Shown one piece after another: positions 43,846 to 52,517 of a stretch of 64,000 nucleotides of DNA. A model generated the notes under the pieces. That model ran no database searches and was not told the origin of the DNA. It worked only from the letters and a program-made list of their open reading frames with translations. The DNA is taken from positions 62,001-126,000 of the forward strand of contig NZ_BCWY01000004.1 in assembly GCF_001894825.1 (NCBI RefSeq), read 5' to 3'. How positions within the stretch are numbered: the stretch's first letter is position 1; each line of letters starts with the position of its first letter. Position numbers and translations under genes: made by a program. This DNA comes from Rhodococcus jostii NBRC 16295. Its GTDB lineage: Bacteria > Actinomycetota > Actinomycetes > Mycobacteriales > Mycobacteriaceae.

Positions 43846-45461
43846 CGGACTGCTCCTCCTTCTTCGCGGCGCAACGATCTTCCGGCGGTGGCGCCGGTGA
43901 GGCGGCCGTCCTCGAGGGCGAGGCGGCCGCGGACGAAAACGTGGGAGATGCCGGACGCCGCCTGGCGCGGCTGAGCATAGGTCGCGGTGTCGGCGACCGT
44001 GTCCGGATCGAACAGGACGAGGTCCGCGGCGAATCCGCGGCGGACGAATCCGCGGTCGACGAGACGCAACCGGGTCGCGGCTCGCCCGCTGAGGTGGCCC
44101 ACGCATTCTTCGAGGGACATCAGGCCGAGGTCGCGGCTGTAGTGCCCGAGGTAGCGTGCGAACGTTCCCCACCCGCGTGGGTGCGGTTTCGCGCCGACCA
44201 GCAGTCCGTCGCTGCCGCCGGTGTGCCGGGGGTGCTGCATGATTGCGCGCACGTTCTCCTCGTGACCGACGTGCTGCAGGATGCCGCTGCCCAGCTGGTC
44301 GCGGATCAGGATGTCGATGCACACGTCGAAGGGGTCGCGGTTCTCGTCGGCGGCGATGTCGGCGATGGTCTTCCCGACGTAGCCGTCGAGTTCCGCGTTC
44401 TGCACGCCGCTGATCTCGAGGGTGTGCCACTCGGCGATCACGCCGTGGCAGCCGTCGGAGCCGGTGACCTCGAGATGCTCCCGGATGCGTTCGAGCGCAA
44501 CCGGATCCCGGAGCCGGTCGAGTGTCTGCTCCATGCTGCCTGCCGACGCCCAGCTGGGCAGGATCGCCGACAGCGTGGTGGCGCCGGGAAGGTAGGGGTA
44601 GGTGTCGAGGCTGATGTCCGCCCCGGCGGACACGGCTCGGTCGAGCAGGGCCAGCAGTTCCGGTGCGCGGCCCTTGTTGGGTCCGAAGTTCAACGTGGCG
44701 TGGGCGAGATGCAGTGCGCACCCGGCCCGCGACGTCAGGTCGACCATCTCGGCGTACGCCTCCATCGCGCCGGCGCCGTAGGAGCGGTGGTGCGGGGAGA
44801 AGTAGCCGCCGTACTCGGCGACGGTCCGGCACAGGGCCAGCAGTTCCTCGTTGTCCGCGTACATTCCCGGCGTGTAGGTCAGCCCGGCAGACAACCCGAC
44901 CGCGCCCTCCGCCATGGCCTGCGCGACGATGCGCTGCATCTCCTCGATCTCCGACGGCGTCGCCGGCCGGTCGTCCCAACCGACCACGAGTGCCCGGACC
45001 ACTCCGTGCGGAACGAGATACGCGACGTTGGTGGCGATTCCGCGATCGAGCCGGTCGAGGTATTCGCCCACGCTCCGCCAGGAGAAGTCGAAATCCTCGG
45101 GGTCGGTGTTCCAGCCCGCGATCTTGCGCCGGACCACTGCGAGCACGTCGTCGGTGACGGGAGCGTACGACAACCCGTCCTGACCGAGCACCTCGGTGGT
45201 GACGCCCTGGGTGATCCTCGACGGGTGCTCGGGGTTCAGCAGGATCTGCAGGTCCGAGTGGGCGTGCATGTCGATGAATCCGGGCGCGAGTACGAGGCCT
45301 TCGGCGTCGATCACCCGGTCCGCGGCGGGACGTTCGGTTGTGGAGTGCGCTGACTCGGGCCAGATTTCGGCGATCCGGTCACCGTCGACGAGCACGTCGG
45401 CGCGGTACCGCGGCGACTCCGAGCCGTCGACGACGGTGGCGGAGCGGATCAGAGTGGTCAT
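43842..45461 (-). CDS. N-acyl-D-amino-acid deacylase (D-aminoacylase) family amidohydrolase
   Basis: 539 residues. The metal-dependent amidohydrolase motif H66-A-H68 (GFIDMHAHSD) and the D-aminoacylase pattern are clear (PSRITQGVTTEV, GLSAGLTYTPGMYADNEELLAL, YFSPHHRSYG, ASAGSMEQTL). At the position of the metal ligand Cys96 in the classical D-aminoacylase, this protein has Asp95 (GQDGLS), as in a divergent subgroup. Its neighbours suggest the substrate is an N-acetyl amino sugar acid or N-acyl-D-amino acid whose product feeds the PLP enzyme. It overlaps eda by 4 bases. Confidence 0.87.
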   Translation of the reverse strand: MTTLIRSATVVDGSESPRYRADVLVDGDRIAEIWPESAHSTTERPAADRVIDAEGLVLAPGFIDMHAHSDLQILLNPEHPSRITQGVTTEVLGQDGLSYAPVTDDVLAVVRRKIAGWNTDPEDFDFSWRSVGEYLDRLDRGIATNVAYLVPHGVVRALVVGWDDRPATPSEIEEMQRIVAQAMAEGAVGLSAGLTYTPGMYADNEELLALCRTVAEYGGYFSPHHRSYGAGAMEAYAEMVDLTSRAGCALHLAHATLNFGPNKGRAPELLALLDRAVSAGADISLDTYPYLPGATTLSAILPSWASAGSMEQTLDRLRDPVALERIREHLEVTGSDGCHGVIAEWHTLEISGVQNAELDGYVGKTIADIAADENRDPFDVCIDILIRDQLGSGILQHVGHEENVRAIMQHPRHTGGSDGLLVGAKPHPRGWGTFARYLGHYSRDLGLMSLEECVGHLSGRAATRLRLVDRGFVRRGFAADLVLFDPDTVADTATYAQPRQAASGISHVFVRGRLALEDGRLTGATAGRSLRREEGGAVR

Positions 45462-45484
45462 GGTGTGGGGTTCCTCGGCCGGGA

Positions 45485-46807
45485 TCAGAAGAAGGTGCGG
45501 ATCAGGTCGACGACGACCGGATCGTCGGAGTCGTCACCGACGACGGGAATCCACCGCCACTTGTCGAACGCGGTGCACGGGTGGGACAGGCCGAGGCGGA
45601 CGACGTCTCCGACGCGCAGATCGTGTTCCGGCCGTGAGGGATCGAGCTGCAGGAACGCGTGCTGGTCGTTGACGGCGGTCACTTCGGTGCCGACGAGGGG
45701 ACGCGGCGTCGACCCGAGTTGGTCGGCGACGACCTGCGCGGTGGGGAGGCCCTCGTCGAACGGGACGTCGCGCTTGCCGGCGTCGAGCAGGGCCAGACCG
45801 GGCTCGGGGCGGGACACCACCCGGGCCCAGGTGTGCATCGCCGACTCGAGTCGCCGCGCGCCGGTGTTCTCGCCGCGCCCGAAGGGTGTGATGCCGGTGT
45901 AGAAGCCGTCGTCGTGGATGATGTACGCGCCGGCCCGGACCACCACTTTCGTTCTGCCGCCAGCGAGTTCGGCGAGCACTTCGGCGACCACATCGAAGTA
46001 GGCGCTGCCGCCCGCGGTCACGTAGACGTCGTGGCCCTGCGGGTAGCGACCCTCGGTCTCGAACAGGCGGTGCACTTCGGCCATCGACCGGAGGTACTCC
46101 CTGACCCGGGCGAGGGATTCCTCGGAGGCGTCGTGTGCGAGCGCCCCTTCGTAACCGGAGACGCCGGCCAGCCGCAGCGCCGGGCTCTCCGCGATGCGGT
46201 CGGCGACGGCCACGGCCTCGGCCACGGATCGGGCGCCGGTGCGTCCGCCCTCGCCGCCGAGTTCGACGAGCACGGGCAGCGGACGGACTACCGCGACATC
46301 CGCGAGCGCCGCGGTCATCGCGTCGACGGTCTGCGGGGAGTCGGCCCACATCAGGACCTCGAGGTCGGGGTTCGTTTCCATCTGCCCGGCCAGCCACCGC
46401 AACGCGGTCGGGTCGACCAGCGAGTTGGCGATCTGCACCCGGCGCGCACCGAAGCGGACCGCCACCCGGAGCTGACCGAAGTTCGCGAGCGTGATCCCCC
46501 ACGCGCCGCTGCGGATCTGCCGGTCCCACAGCACCGGCGACATGGTCGTCTTGCCGTGCGGAGCGAGGTCGACGCCGTGCGCCGCACACCACGCGGCCAT
46601 GGTGTCGAGATTGGCGGCGATGGCCGTCTCGTCGAGGACCATCACCGGCGTGCTGAAGGCGGACAGTCTCGGCTGCGTCGCGAGGAACTCCGTCTTGGTC
46701 CGGCCGTGCGCGGCGGAGGGGAGGGCCTTGTCCACGTCGGACAAGCGCATCTCGTCGAGCTCGGCCAGGGCGCCGGAATCGAGGGCGTCCGTTCCGCTGA
46801 TCGTCAT
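45485..46807 (-). CDS. DSD-like PLP enzyme (D-serine/D-threonine/D-glucosaminate dehydratase-like)
   Basis: ATG 46807 has AGGA six bases before it; ATG 46822 is the alternative. The 440-residue protein has the alanine-racemase-type fold III barrel with the PLP-binding Lys near 86 (LAPHGKTTMSP), and the C-terminal D-serine dehydratase-like domain ending GLSHPCTAFDKWRWIPVV, whose His and Cys are the zinc ligands of that family. Known members eliminate water and ammonia from D-serine, 3-hydroxyaspartate or D-glucosaminate. With a KDG kinase and KDPG aldolase beside it, D-glucosaminate to KDG is the most coherent reaction. It is the first gene of the minus-strand operon. Confidence 0.85.
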   Translation of the reverse strand: MTISGTDALDSGALAELDEMRLSDVDKALPSAAHGRTKTEFLATQPRLSAFSTPVMVLDETAIAANLDTMAAWCAAHGVDLAPHGKTTMSPVLWDRQIRSGAWGITLANFGQLRVAVRFGARRVQIANSLVDPTALRWLAGQMETNPDLEVLMWADSPQTVDAMTAALADVAVVRPLPVLVELGGEGGRTGARSVAEAVAVADRIAESPALRLAGVSGYEGALAHDASEESLARVREYLRSMAEVHRLFETEGRYPQGHDVYVTAGGSAYFDVVAEVLAELAGGRTKVVVRAGAYIIHDDGFYTGITPFGRGENTGARRLESAMHTWARVVSRPEPGLALLDAGKRDVPFDEGLPTAQVVADQLGSTPRPLVGTEVTAVNDQHAFLQLDPSRPEHDLRVGDVVRLGLSHPCTAFDKWRWIPVVGDDSDDPVVVDLIRTFF

Positions 46808-46873
46808 CGTCGATCCTGTCATTCGGGTTCTGTGGGGATTGCCTTCATCGGAAGAAGGCCACTTGAAGTGCTA

Positions 46874-46892
46874 CGTTGCACTGTATGCAACG
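46874..46892. promoter_or_regulatory. Inverted repeat CGTTGCA-N5-TGCAACG in the divergent promoter
   Basis: Perfect 7-base arms with a 5-base spacer lie 67 bases before one operon and 138 bases before the other. IclR-family regulators bind such short palindromes, and an IclR gene is in the plus-strand operon. It is the probable operator for both operons. Confidence 0.65.
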
Positions 46893-47029
46893 ATGATTGC
46901 GTTTTCGAGTCACCTATGTCTAGCATTGGCCTGGGTCCTCGTCAACGGTCCGGTGTGGCATGCATCGCCCGGACGAGCGCCCTCCATACGCCATCCCCGT
47001 GCCGGTCCGAGCAGTCGTAGAGGTAACAA

Positions 47030-48031
47030 GTGCAGGAATCGACCCCCACCCCCGAGTCCGGTGTCGCGTGCCTCGGTGAGGCGATGGTCCTCGTGGCCCC
47101 GGACGCGACACTCCACCTGGCCGGCGCCGAGGCGAACGTCGCCGCCGGACTCGCCGCGCTGGGTGTCCCGGCCGCCTGGGTCGGCCGACTCGGCGACGAC
47201 GACTTCGGTGCCCTCATCCGCACCGAACTGCAGGCGCGGGGCGTCGACGTCCGCGCGATCGAGGTCGACCCCGGCAGGCCCACCGGGCACTACTCGAAGT
47301 CCACCGCCCTCGACGAACACGGTGAGCCGCGGACCGACAGCCTGTACTCCCGAGCGGGTTCGGCGGCGTCGGCCATGGACCCCGCTTTCCTCGACACTCC
47401 GGCGGTCGCGGAACTGTTCGGCAGCGCCGCCGTCGTCCACTGCAGCGGAATCACCCCCGCCCTGTCCGATTCGTGCCTCGCACTGATGCGCAGGCTGCTC
47501 CGCGACCGGCCGGGAATTTCCGGCGTGGTCAGCTTCGACGTCAACTGGCGCGAACAACTGTGGCCCGAAGGCGACCCGCGGTTGGTCGTGGAACTGGCGA
47601 ATCTCGCCGATCTCGTTCTCGTAGGCGCGGACGAGGCCGAGCGCGTTCTGGGCACCGCGGATCCGCACGAGTTGCGGCTCATCCTGCCGGCGCCCGCCAC
47701 CGTCGTCGTCAAGGACGGAGCACTCCGGGCGCTGGCCGTCGATCGGAGCGGGCGCAGTGTCGCGGTCCCCGCGCTCCGCGTCGACGTCGTCGAACCCGTC
47801 GGCGCGGGTGACGCTTTCGCTGCCGGGTACCTCAGCGGGATCGTGCGCGGCGAGGACCAGTCGCGCTGCCTGCGCCGGGGGCACATCGGTGCCGCCGCCA
47901 CCCTGACGGTGGCAGCGGACTCGGCGCCGCCGCCCGCCGACGTGCTCGACGCCCTTCTCGAGTGTTCCGAATCGGACTGGGCGGCAACGGTCGTCACTGC
48001 CGACGGCTTCTCCCTGGAGAAAGTGGAGTGA
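47030..48031 (+). CDS. kdgK: PfkB-family sugar kinase, probable 2-keto-3-deoxygluconate (KDG) kinase
   Basis: GTG 47030 follows AGAGGTAACAA; 333 residues. PfkB/ribokinase fold with the N-terminal CLGEAMVLV...GAEANVAAGLAALG, the middle SFDVNWREQLWP (the KdgK-type DxNxR segment) and the C-terminal anion-hole/catalytic motif EPVGAGDAFAAGYL. DxNxR and the KDPG aldolase partner identify KDG as the best substrate. It leads the plus-strand operon with the IclR regulator (5 bases on) and RidA. Confidence 0.85.
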   Translation: MQESTPTPESGVACLGEAMVLVAPDATLHLAGAEANVAAGLAALGVPAAWVGRLGDDDFGALIRTELQARGVDVRAIEVDPGRPTGHYSKSTALDEHGEPRTDSLYSRAGSAASAMDPAFLDTPAVAELFGSAAVVHCSGITPALSDSCLALMRRLLRDRPGISGVVSFDVNWREQLWPEGDPRLVVELANLADLVLVGADEAERVLGTADPHELRLILPAPATVVVKDGALRALAVDRSGRSVAVPALRVDVVEPVGAGDAFAAGYLSGIVRGEDQSRCLRRGHIGAAATLTVAADSAPPPADVLDALLECSESDWAATVVTADGFSLEKVE

Positions 48032-48035
48032 ACGA

Positions 48036-48785
48036 ATGAGTCAGAGTGTCTCCCGTGCCCTGCACCTGCTGGTGCAGCTCGGCAACGGTCCCGCCAATCT
48101 CGACCAGCTGGCCGAATCCACCGGTGTCCACAAGACGACCGTGCTGCGGCTGCTCCGTACGCTGTCCGACGAGCGGTTCACATTCCGCGACAACAGCAAC
48201 CAGTACCACCTCGGATCCCGCATCTTCGAACTCGCCGCGCAGGCCACCGATCAGCGGGAGGTGCGGCGCATCGCGTCACCGCACCTCGTGGCGTTCAACC
48301 GCGAATACGGGCGCACCACGCACCTCGCGGCGATGGAGGGCGGTGACGTGGTGTACATCGACAAACTCGAATCGCACGATCAGATCAGGATGTATTCGCG
48401 AATCGGTCTGCGCGCCAACCTCAATTCCACCGCGGTCGCGAAGGTGATTCTCGCCGACCTGCCGGACTCGGAGCTGCGGCCCATCGTCGACTCGATGGAC
48501 TTCTCCTCGCGCACCGCCAACACCATCACGACTCCCGAACGCTATCTCGACGAGATCCGCCTGGTCCGAGAGCAGGGCTGGGCGCACGATCAGGAGGAGA
48601 ACGAGCCGTCCGTCAACTGCATCGGCGTGCCGATCCGCGGCGCGTCCGGCCGCGTCGTCGCCGCCGTCTCGGTCTCGGTCCCCGACGTCGTGCTCACCTA
48701 CGAACGCGTCCTCGACCTCCTCGAACCCCTGCAGGCCGTGGGGGCGCGGATCTCCCGCGACTGCGGATACCGCGCCCAACCCTGA
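48036..48785 (+). CDS. IclR-family transcriptional regulator of the sugar-acid operons
   Basis: 249 residues. A winged helix-turn-helix (SVSRALHLLVQLGNGPANLDQLAESTGVHKTTVLRLLRTLSDERF) and an effector domain (LVAFNREYGRTTHLAAMEGGDVVYIDKLESHDQIRMYSRIG, EENEPSVNCIGVPIRG) are present. It resembles KdgR-type IclR regulators, which respond to KDG. It probably acts at the palindrome at 46874 to control both operons, with KDG or KDPG as effector; that is inference. Confidence 0.88.
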   Translation: MSQSVSRALHLLVQLGNGPANLDQLAESTGVHKTTVLRLLRTLSDERFTFRDNSNQYHLGSRIFELAAQATDQREVRRIASPHLVAFNREYGRTTHLAAMEGGDVVYIDKLESHDQIRMYSRIGLRANLNSTAVAKVILADLPDSELRPIVDSMDFSSRTANTITTPERYLDEIRLVREQGWAHDQEENEPSVNCIGVPIRGASGRVVAAVSVSVPDVVLTYERVLDLLEPLQAVGARISRDCGYRAQP

Positions 48786-48831
48786 CCGTCCCCCGTCCGA
48801 TCGAAAAGTAACAACACACAGGAGAATCGAC

Positions 48832-49236
48832 ATGACCGAGACCACCGTCGTCCGCACCGAAGGCGCCCCCGCCCCCGCGCACACGTTCAGCCAGGGCATC
48901 AAGAAGGGCAACATGCTCCAGGTGTCCGGGCAGGGCCCGATGGACCCCGTCACCAACAAGTACATCGCCGAGGGCGACGTCCGCGAGCAGACCCGTCGCA
49001 CCCTCGAGAACGTCAAGGCCATCCTCGAAGCCGGCGGCGCGAGCGTCGAGGACGTCCTGATGTTCCGTGTCTACCTCACCACGCGCGACGACTTCGCCGC
49101 GATGAACGACGTGTACGGAGAATTCATCGCGGAGAACGTGCCGAGCGGGCAGTTGCCGTGCCGGACCACGGTGTTCGTCGACCTCCCGCACGAGGTCATG
49201 CTCGTCGAGATCGACGCGCTGGCCGTGACGGGATAG
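48832..49236 (+). CDS. RidA (YjgF/YER057c/UK114) family protein
   Basis: 134 residues with a strong AGGAGAATCGAC ribosome site. It retains the RidA active-site Arg111 (PCRTTVFVDLP) and Glu126 (MLVEID), equivalent to R105 and E120 of E. coli RidA, so imine/enamine deaminase activity is expected. Such proteins hydrolyse the reactive enamine left by PLP dehydratases such as D-serine or glucosaminate dehydratase. That makes it a sensible partner of the PLP enzyme encoded across the divergent promoter. Confidence 0.88.
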   Translation: MTETTVVRTEGAPAPAHTFSQGIKKGNMLQVSGQGPMDPVTNKYIAEGDVREQTRRTLENVKAILEAGGASVEDVLMFRVYLTTRDDFAAMNDVYGEFIAENVPSGQLPCRTTVFVDLPHEVMLVEIDALAVTG

Positions 49237-49240
49237 GCCG

Positions 49241-50581
49241 TTACGCGGTGACGAGGTGCCGGCAGCTCATCCGCGGGGACACGGGCAGTTCGGTGAAGAC
49301 GGGCTCGGACGTGTCCGACGTCGGCACCTCCAGGTAGAGGTGGCTGCCGTCCGCCACGACGCCCTGCGGTTGCAGGCCGATCAGCTTGGCCACCACGTAT
49401 GTAGCGCTGAGGCTGGTGACGTCGCGGATGATGCCGAGCCGCAGCAGCGACCTCGTCTCCGCGATCGCCTCCTGCTCACCGGCCCGCAGGACCAGCCGCA
49501 GTCCGGGTGACAGGGCCTGCGCCGCCACCGACACCGCGATGTTGTCCAGGTCGTCGGAGCCGACGGCCGCCAGCGCCAGCGCGCGGCGCACACCCAGTCG
49601 TTCGAGGAGTTCGCGGTCGCCGCCGTGCCCGACGACGGTCGGGATGTTCATCGATCGCACGAGCCGCAGGTTCTTGGCGTGCGGGTCGCGCTCGACCCCC
49701 ACCACCGCGACACCGAGAGCCTGCAGCTCGCGGCAGAGCCGGAGCCCCACCTGGCCCAGACCGACGACGATGACGTGCCCGGAGCGGGGCAGGACGCGGC
49801 TGCCCACCAGTCCGACCAGGCGGGGGCCGAGCAGGCGCTCGATGATGCCGGCCGTGAACATCGCGGTGAACACGACGGTGAAGAGCATCGCCACCGACGC
49901 GAACACCGCGTAGGCGGGGCTGCCGTGGGTGTCGGCTCCCGGACCCACGGTGGTCACCACCCGCACCGCCTCGTTGAATGCGTCGAGCGGTGCCACGTGC
50001 TGACCGAGAATCAGCCACAGCCAATCGGCGAACAGGACGGCGAGGAGCCCTGCGAGCCCGCCGAGCAGGATGCGTGTGCCGATGTCGTGCGACCGCAGCA
50101 GTCCGGTCGCGCCGGTCGCCGCCACCCGCCACCAGTTCCGCCGGGGCAGGTCGACGTGCGCGCCTTCCGGGTGACCGTCGATCATCCGGACCGTCAGCAT
50201 GTGCTCGCCCGCGTGGCGGGCTGCGACGAGGTCCGGCTCCAGGCACGGTCCGGCGAGCGTGGGCGCGGCGAGGTCTGCCGGCGACGTCACCTCGCACTGC
50301 GGTAGCAGCTGGGACAGCTGGTCGGCGACCGTGCGGTCGAAGATCGTCACCATCAACGGGATCGACGCCGAGATGTGCGCGGCGGCCAGCGCGTACCGCA
50401 GCGCGACCACGTCGTCGCGCACCAGGACCGCCATCGCGCGGGGTTCGTCCGCCATGGCCAGACGAAGCTCGTCGTCGTCGGGGGCCACGAGATGACGCAC
50501 CTGAAAGTCCCTTTCACGGAGGGACGCACAGACCCGTCGGGCCACGGTGGTTTCGCCGATGACGAGATATGAGTCGTTCAC
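49241..50581 (-). CDS. Two-transmembrane channel with RCK/TrkA-N domains on both sides
   Basis: GTG start, 446 residues. The N-terminal 130 residues look like a degenerate TrkA-N domain (YLVIGETTVARRVCASLRE). Then come a transmembrane helix (LLGGLAGLLAVLFADWLWLIL), a pore loop (AFNEAVRVVTTVGPGADT) and a second helix (YAVFASVAMLFTVVFTAMFTAGII). The C-terminal RCK Rossmann domain has GHVIVVGLGQVGLRLCRELQALG. The order RCK-channel-RCK resembles Kch/KtrA-type potassium transport proteins, but the filter reads TVGPG rather than TVGYG. Ion selectivity is therefore uncertain. Confidence 0.8.
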   Translation of the reverse strand: MNDSYLVIGETTVARRVCASLRERDFQVRHLVAPDDDELRLAMADEPRAMAVLVRDDVVALRYALAAAHISASIPLMVTIFDRTVADQLSQLLPQCEVTSPADLAAPTLAGPCLEPDLVAARHAGEHMLTVRMIDGHPEGAHVDLPRRNWWRVAATGATGLLRSHDIGTRILLGGLAGLLAVLFADWLWLILGQHVAPLDAFNEAVRVVTTVGPGADTHGSPAYAVFASVAMLFTVVFTAMFTAGIIERLLGPRLVGLVGSRVLPRSGHVIVVGLGQVGLRLCRELQALGVAVVGVERDPHAKNLRLVRSMNIPTVVGHGGDRELLERLGVRRALALAAVGSDDLDNIAVSVAAQALSPGLRLVLRAGEQEAIAETRSLLRLGIIRDVTSLSATYVVAKLIGLQPQGVVADGSHLYLEVPTSDTSEPVFTELPVSPRMSCRHLVTA

Positions 50582-50716
50582 GTGTGGTCCTTCCGGCTCG
50601 GGATCACGAGAGCGTACCCGAGAAGAACCGCGGATCCCACACGAGAATGTGTACCGGTCAGTAGCCTGAGATTTCCTGGAACACGTTATCGGCCAATGGT
50701 TTCCGATCCCGGCGTC

Positions 50717-51346
50717 CTACCCGTCGGTAGGAGCGCCCTGGATCGCGAGGACGAGTCCGATCACGCCGATCCAGACCAGGCCGCTCAGAGCGGCGGTCAA
50801 CGGGAACCAGGTGTGCAGCAGGGCAACCACTCCCAGGATCGCGCCGACCAGCGTCCAGCGCGGCAGAACTCCCGTCCGCCACACGACGAGGGAGGTCGCG
50901 AAGATCATCACCGCCGTGCCCACCTGGCAGTAGTGATAGAACCACGACGCGATCGTCAGCAGGAGCGGCGCGATCTGATCGTCGAACGGCAGTTCGTCGA
51001 AACGCACGAGGGTCGCGGGGTACGCGACCTCCGCCGTGAACCCGGCCGCGGTCAGGGCTACGAACACGATTCCACCGGCCAGCGCCGTGCTCGCGAGGCC
51101 GGTCCGGTCGCCGTCCGCCCGCCGCAGCAGCCCGGCGAGCGCGCCGAGGAAGAACAGGAAGAACAGCACGTGCAGGATCGGAACCACGCCGTTGGCGGTG
51201 ACGAAACCCGAGTACGACGAGTAGTACCGTTCCGCCTCCGTCGTGTCGATCGGACGATCCGGCGTCCCCACGACGTACGCCGGGATCATGACCAGAGCCG
51301 ACAGGACCCCGAGCGCTCCACCGATTCTCACCATCGTCGTGTCCAT
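50717..51346 (-). CDS. Membrane protein with about six transmembrane segments
   Basis: ATG 51346 is preceded by GCGAGGTGAAAGCC; 209 residues. Hydrophobic segments are visible at about 6-25 (GALGVLSALVMIPAYVVG), 54-76 (NGVVPILHVLFFLFFLGALAGLL), 88-105, 131-150 (YHYCQVGTAVMIFATSLVVW) and two near the C-terminus (LVGAILGVVALL, LVWIGVIGLVLAI). I do not recognise a named family; it resembles small actinobacterial membrane proteins of DUF4386 type only loosely. It is divergent from the PPOX gene. Confidence 0.65.
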   Translation of the reverse strand: MDTTMVRIGGALGVLSALVMIPAYVVGTPDRPIDTTEAERYYSSYSGFVTANGVVPILHVLFFLFFLGALAGLLRRADGDRTGLASTALAGGIVFVALTAAGFTAEVAYPATLVRFDELPFDDQIAPLLLTIASWFYHYCQVGTAVMIFATSLVVWRTGVLPRWTLVGAILGVVALLHTWFPLTAALSGLVWIGVIGLVLAIQGAPTDG

Positions 51347-51452
51347 GGCTTTCACCTCGCGAGTTCCGGTTCCTTACCCGAGGCAAACGAGGCGTGAGCA
51401 TCCCGCGTGGAGGAACGGGAACACCGCCTCGGTGACCGTGGTTTGGTCAGTC

Positions 51453-51902
51453 ATGAGCCTCGAAGCGAATGACGACCGACGTCCACTTCTCGACCTCGTC
51501 GCCTCTCACAGCCGGGCCGTCCTCGCGACGATCAAACGTGACGGCCGGCCGCAGCTGTCGAACGTGATCTACGCCTGGGACCCCGACACCCGGACCGCGC
51601 GGGTGTCGGTGACGGCCGATCGTGCCAAGACCCGGAACGCCGCGCGCGACCCCCGGGTGTCGCTGCACGTCAGCGCCACCGACTTCTGGAGCTACGCGGT
51701 GATCGAAGGCGACGCGGAACTGAGCGCGGTCGCGGCGGATCCGCACGACGCGGCGGCGGACGAACTCGTCGAGGTGTTTCGGCAGGCGGCGGGAAAAGAG
51801 CACGACGACTGGGAGGATTTCCGCCGGGCGATGGTGTCCGAGCGCCGGCAGGTGCTCCGGGTCCGCGCGACGAACGTGTACGGCATGGCCCAGCTGCCCT
51901 GA
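51453..51902 (+). CDS. PPOX-class (Rv1155-like) flavin/F420-binding protein
   Basis: 149 residues. The split-barrel flavin-binding fold is clear: LDLVASHSRAVLATIKRDGRPQLSNVIYAWDPDTRTARVSVTADRAKTRNAARDPRVSLHVS. The ending VLRVRATNVYGMAQLP matches Rv1155-type proteins of actinobacteria that bind F420. A reductase or detoxification role is likely, but the substrate is unknown. It is divergent from the membrane protein gene and is followed 53 bases on by another small gene. Confidence 0.82.
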   Translation: MSLEANDDRRPLLDLVASHSRAVLATIKRDGRPQLSNVIYAWDPDTRTARVSVTADRAKTRNAARDPRVSLHVSATDFWSYAVIEGDAELSAVAADPHDAAADELVEVFRQAAGKEHDDWEDFRRAMVSERRQVLRVRATNVYGMAQLP

Positions 51903-51955
51903 GCCGGCGAAACGTAGCTGTGGCAGCCGGTCGTGGCCGGTGGGACGATTGAGAC

Positions 51956-52438
51956 ATGCGCAGGAGGCGGTGGCCGGCGGCACCACCGCCCGCCACGGAG
52001 GGAGTCGTGGTGCACGGGCCGGTCGAGCTCGTGACGAGCCGCGATGTGAGCCTGCGCCTGTCGGAGGTCGTCGCCCACCCGACGGGCATGCAGCTGCACA
52101 TCGAACTGACGGCGAGAGGCAGATCCGCCGATCTGGCGCGCCACGAGACACGTCCGCTCGACGATCCCGACGATCCGTCTGCGCGGTGGTCGTACCTCGC
52201 GGTGAACGTTCGCGTCGACGACGTGGAGGGTGTCGCCGATCCGCGCCACCCCCATTCGCCGTCGAAGCCGGACGCCGAGGGCGCGTCCGAATACCACTCC
52301 GCACCGCACTACTGGATCAGCGACTACCCGGAGTCGGGAACGATCACGCTGACCGTCGGGTGGAAGGAGATCGGTCTTCTGCCGAGAACCCGCACCATCA
52401 CCCTCGGCCCGAATCCGAGTCTGCGGCCCGCCCGCTAG
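51956..52438 (+). CDS. Hypothetical protein, 160 residues
   Basis: The start is uncertain: ATG 51956 has no clear ribosome site, while a GTG about 50 bases on follows GGAGGGAGTC. The product has an N-terminal basic/proline region, then a beta-rich domain (MQLHIELTARG, LAVNVRVDDVEG, GTITLTVGWKEIGL) reminiscent of an immunoglobulin-like or C2-like sandwich, and a charged loop with HPHSPSK. No family recognised. A stem-loop follows the stop. Confidence 0.55.
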   Translation: MRRRRWPAAPPPATEGVVVHGPVELVTSRDVSLRLSEVVAHPTGMQLHIELTARGRSADLARHETRPLDDPDDPSARWSYLAVNVRVDDVEGVADPRHPHSPSKPDAEGASEYHSAPHYWISDYPESGTITLTVGWKEIGLLPRTRTITLGPNPSLRPAR

Positions 52439-52457
52439 CCCTCCCGGACGTACGAAG

Positions 52458-52492
52458 GTGCCCTTCGGCGCCGTGGAAGCGTCGAAGGGCAC
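52458..52492. terminator. Bidirectional terminator-like stem-loop
   Basis: GTGCCCTTCG and CGAAGGGCAC pair perfectly, and the stem continues for four more bases with one mismatch around a 7-base loop. It lies between convergent genes ending at 52438 and 52518. Confidence 0.75.
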
Positions 52493-52517
52493 ATTCGCTC
52501 TGCGAGGGGAACGCAGA

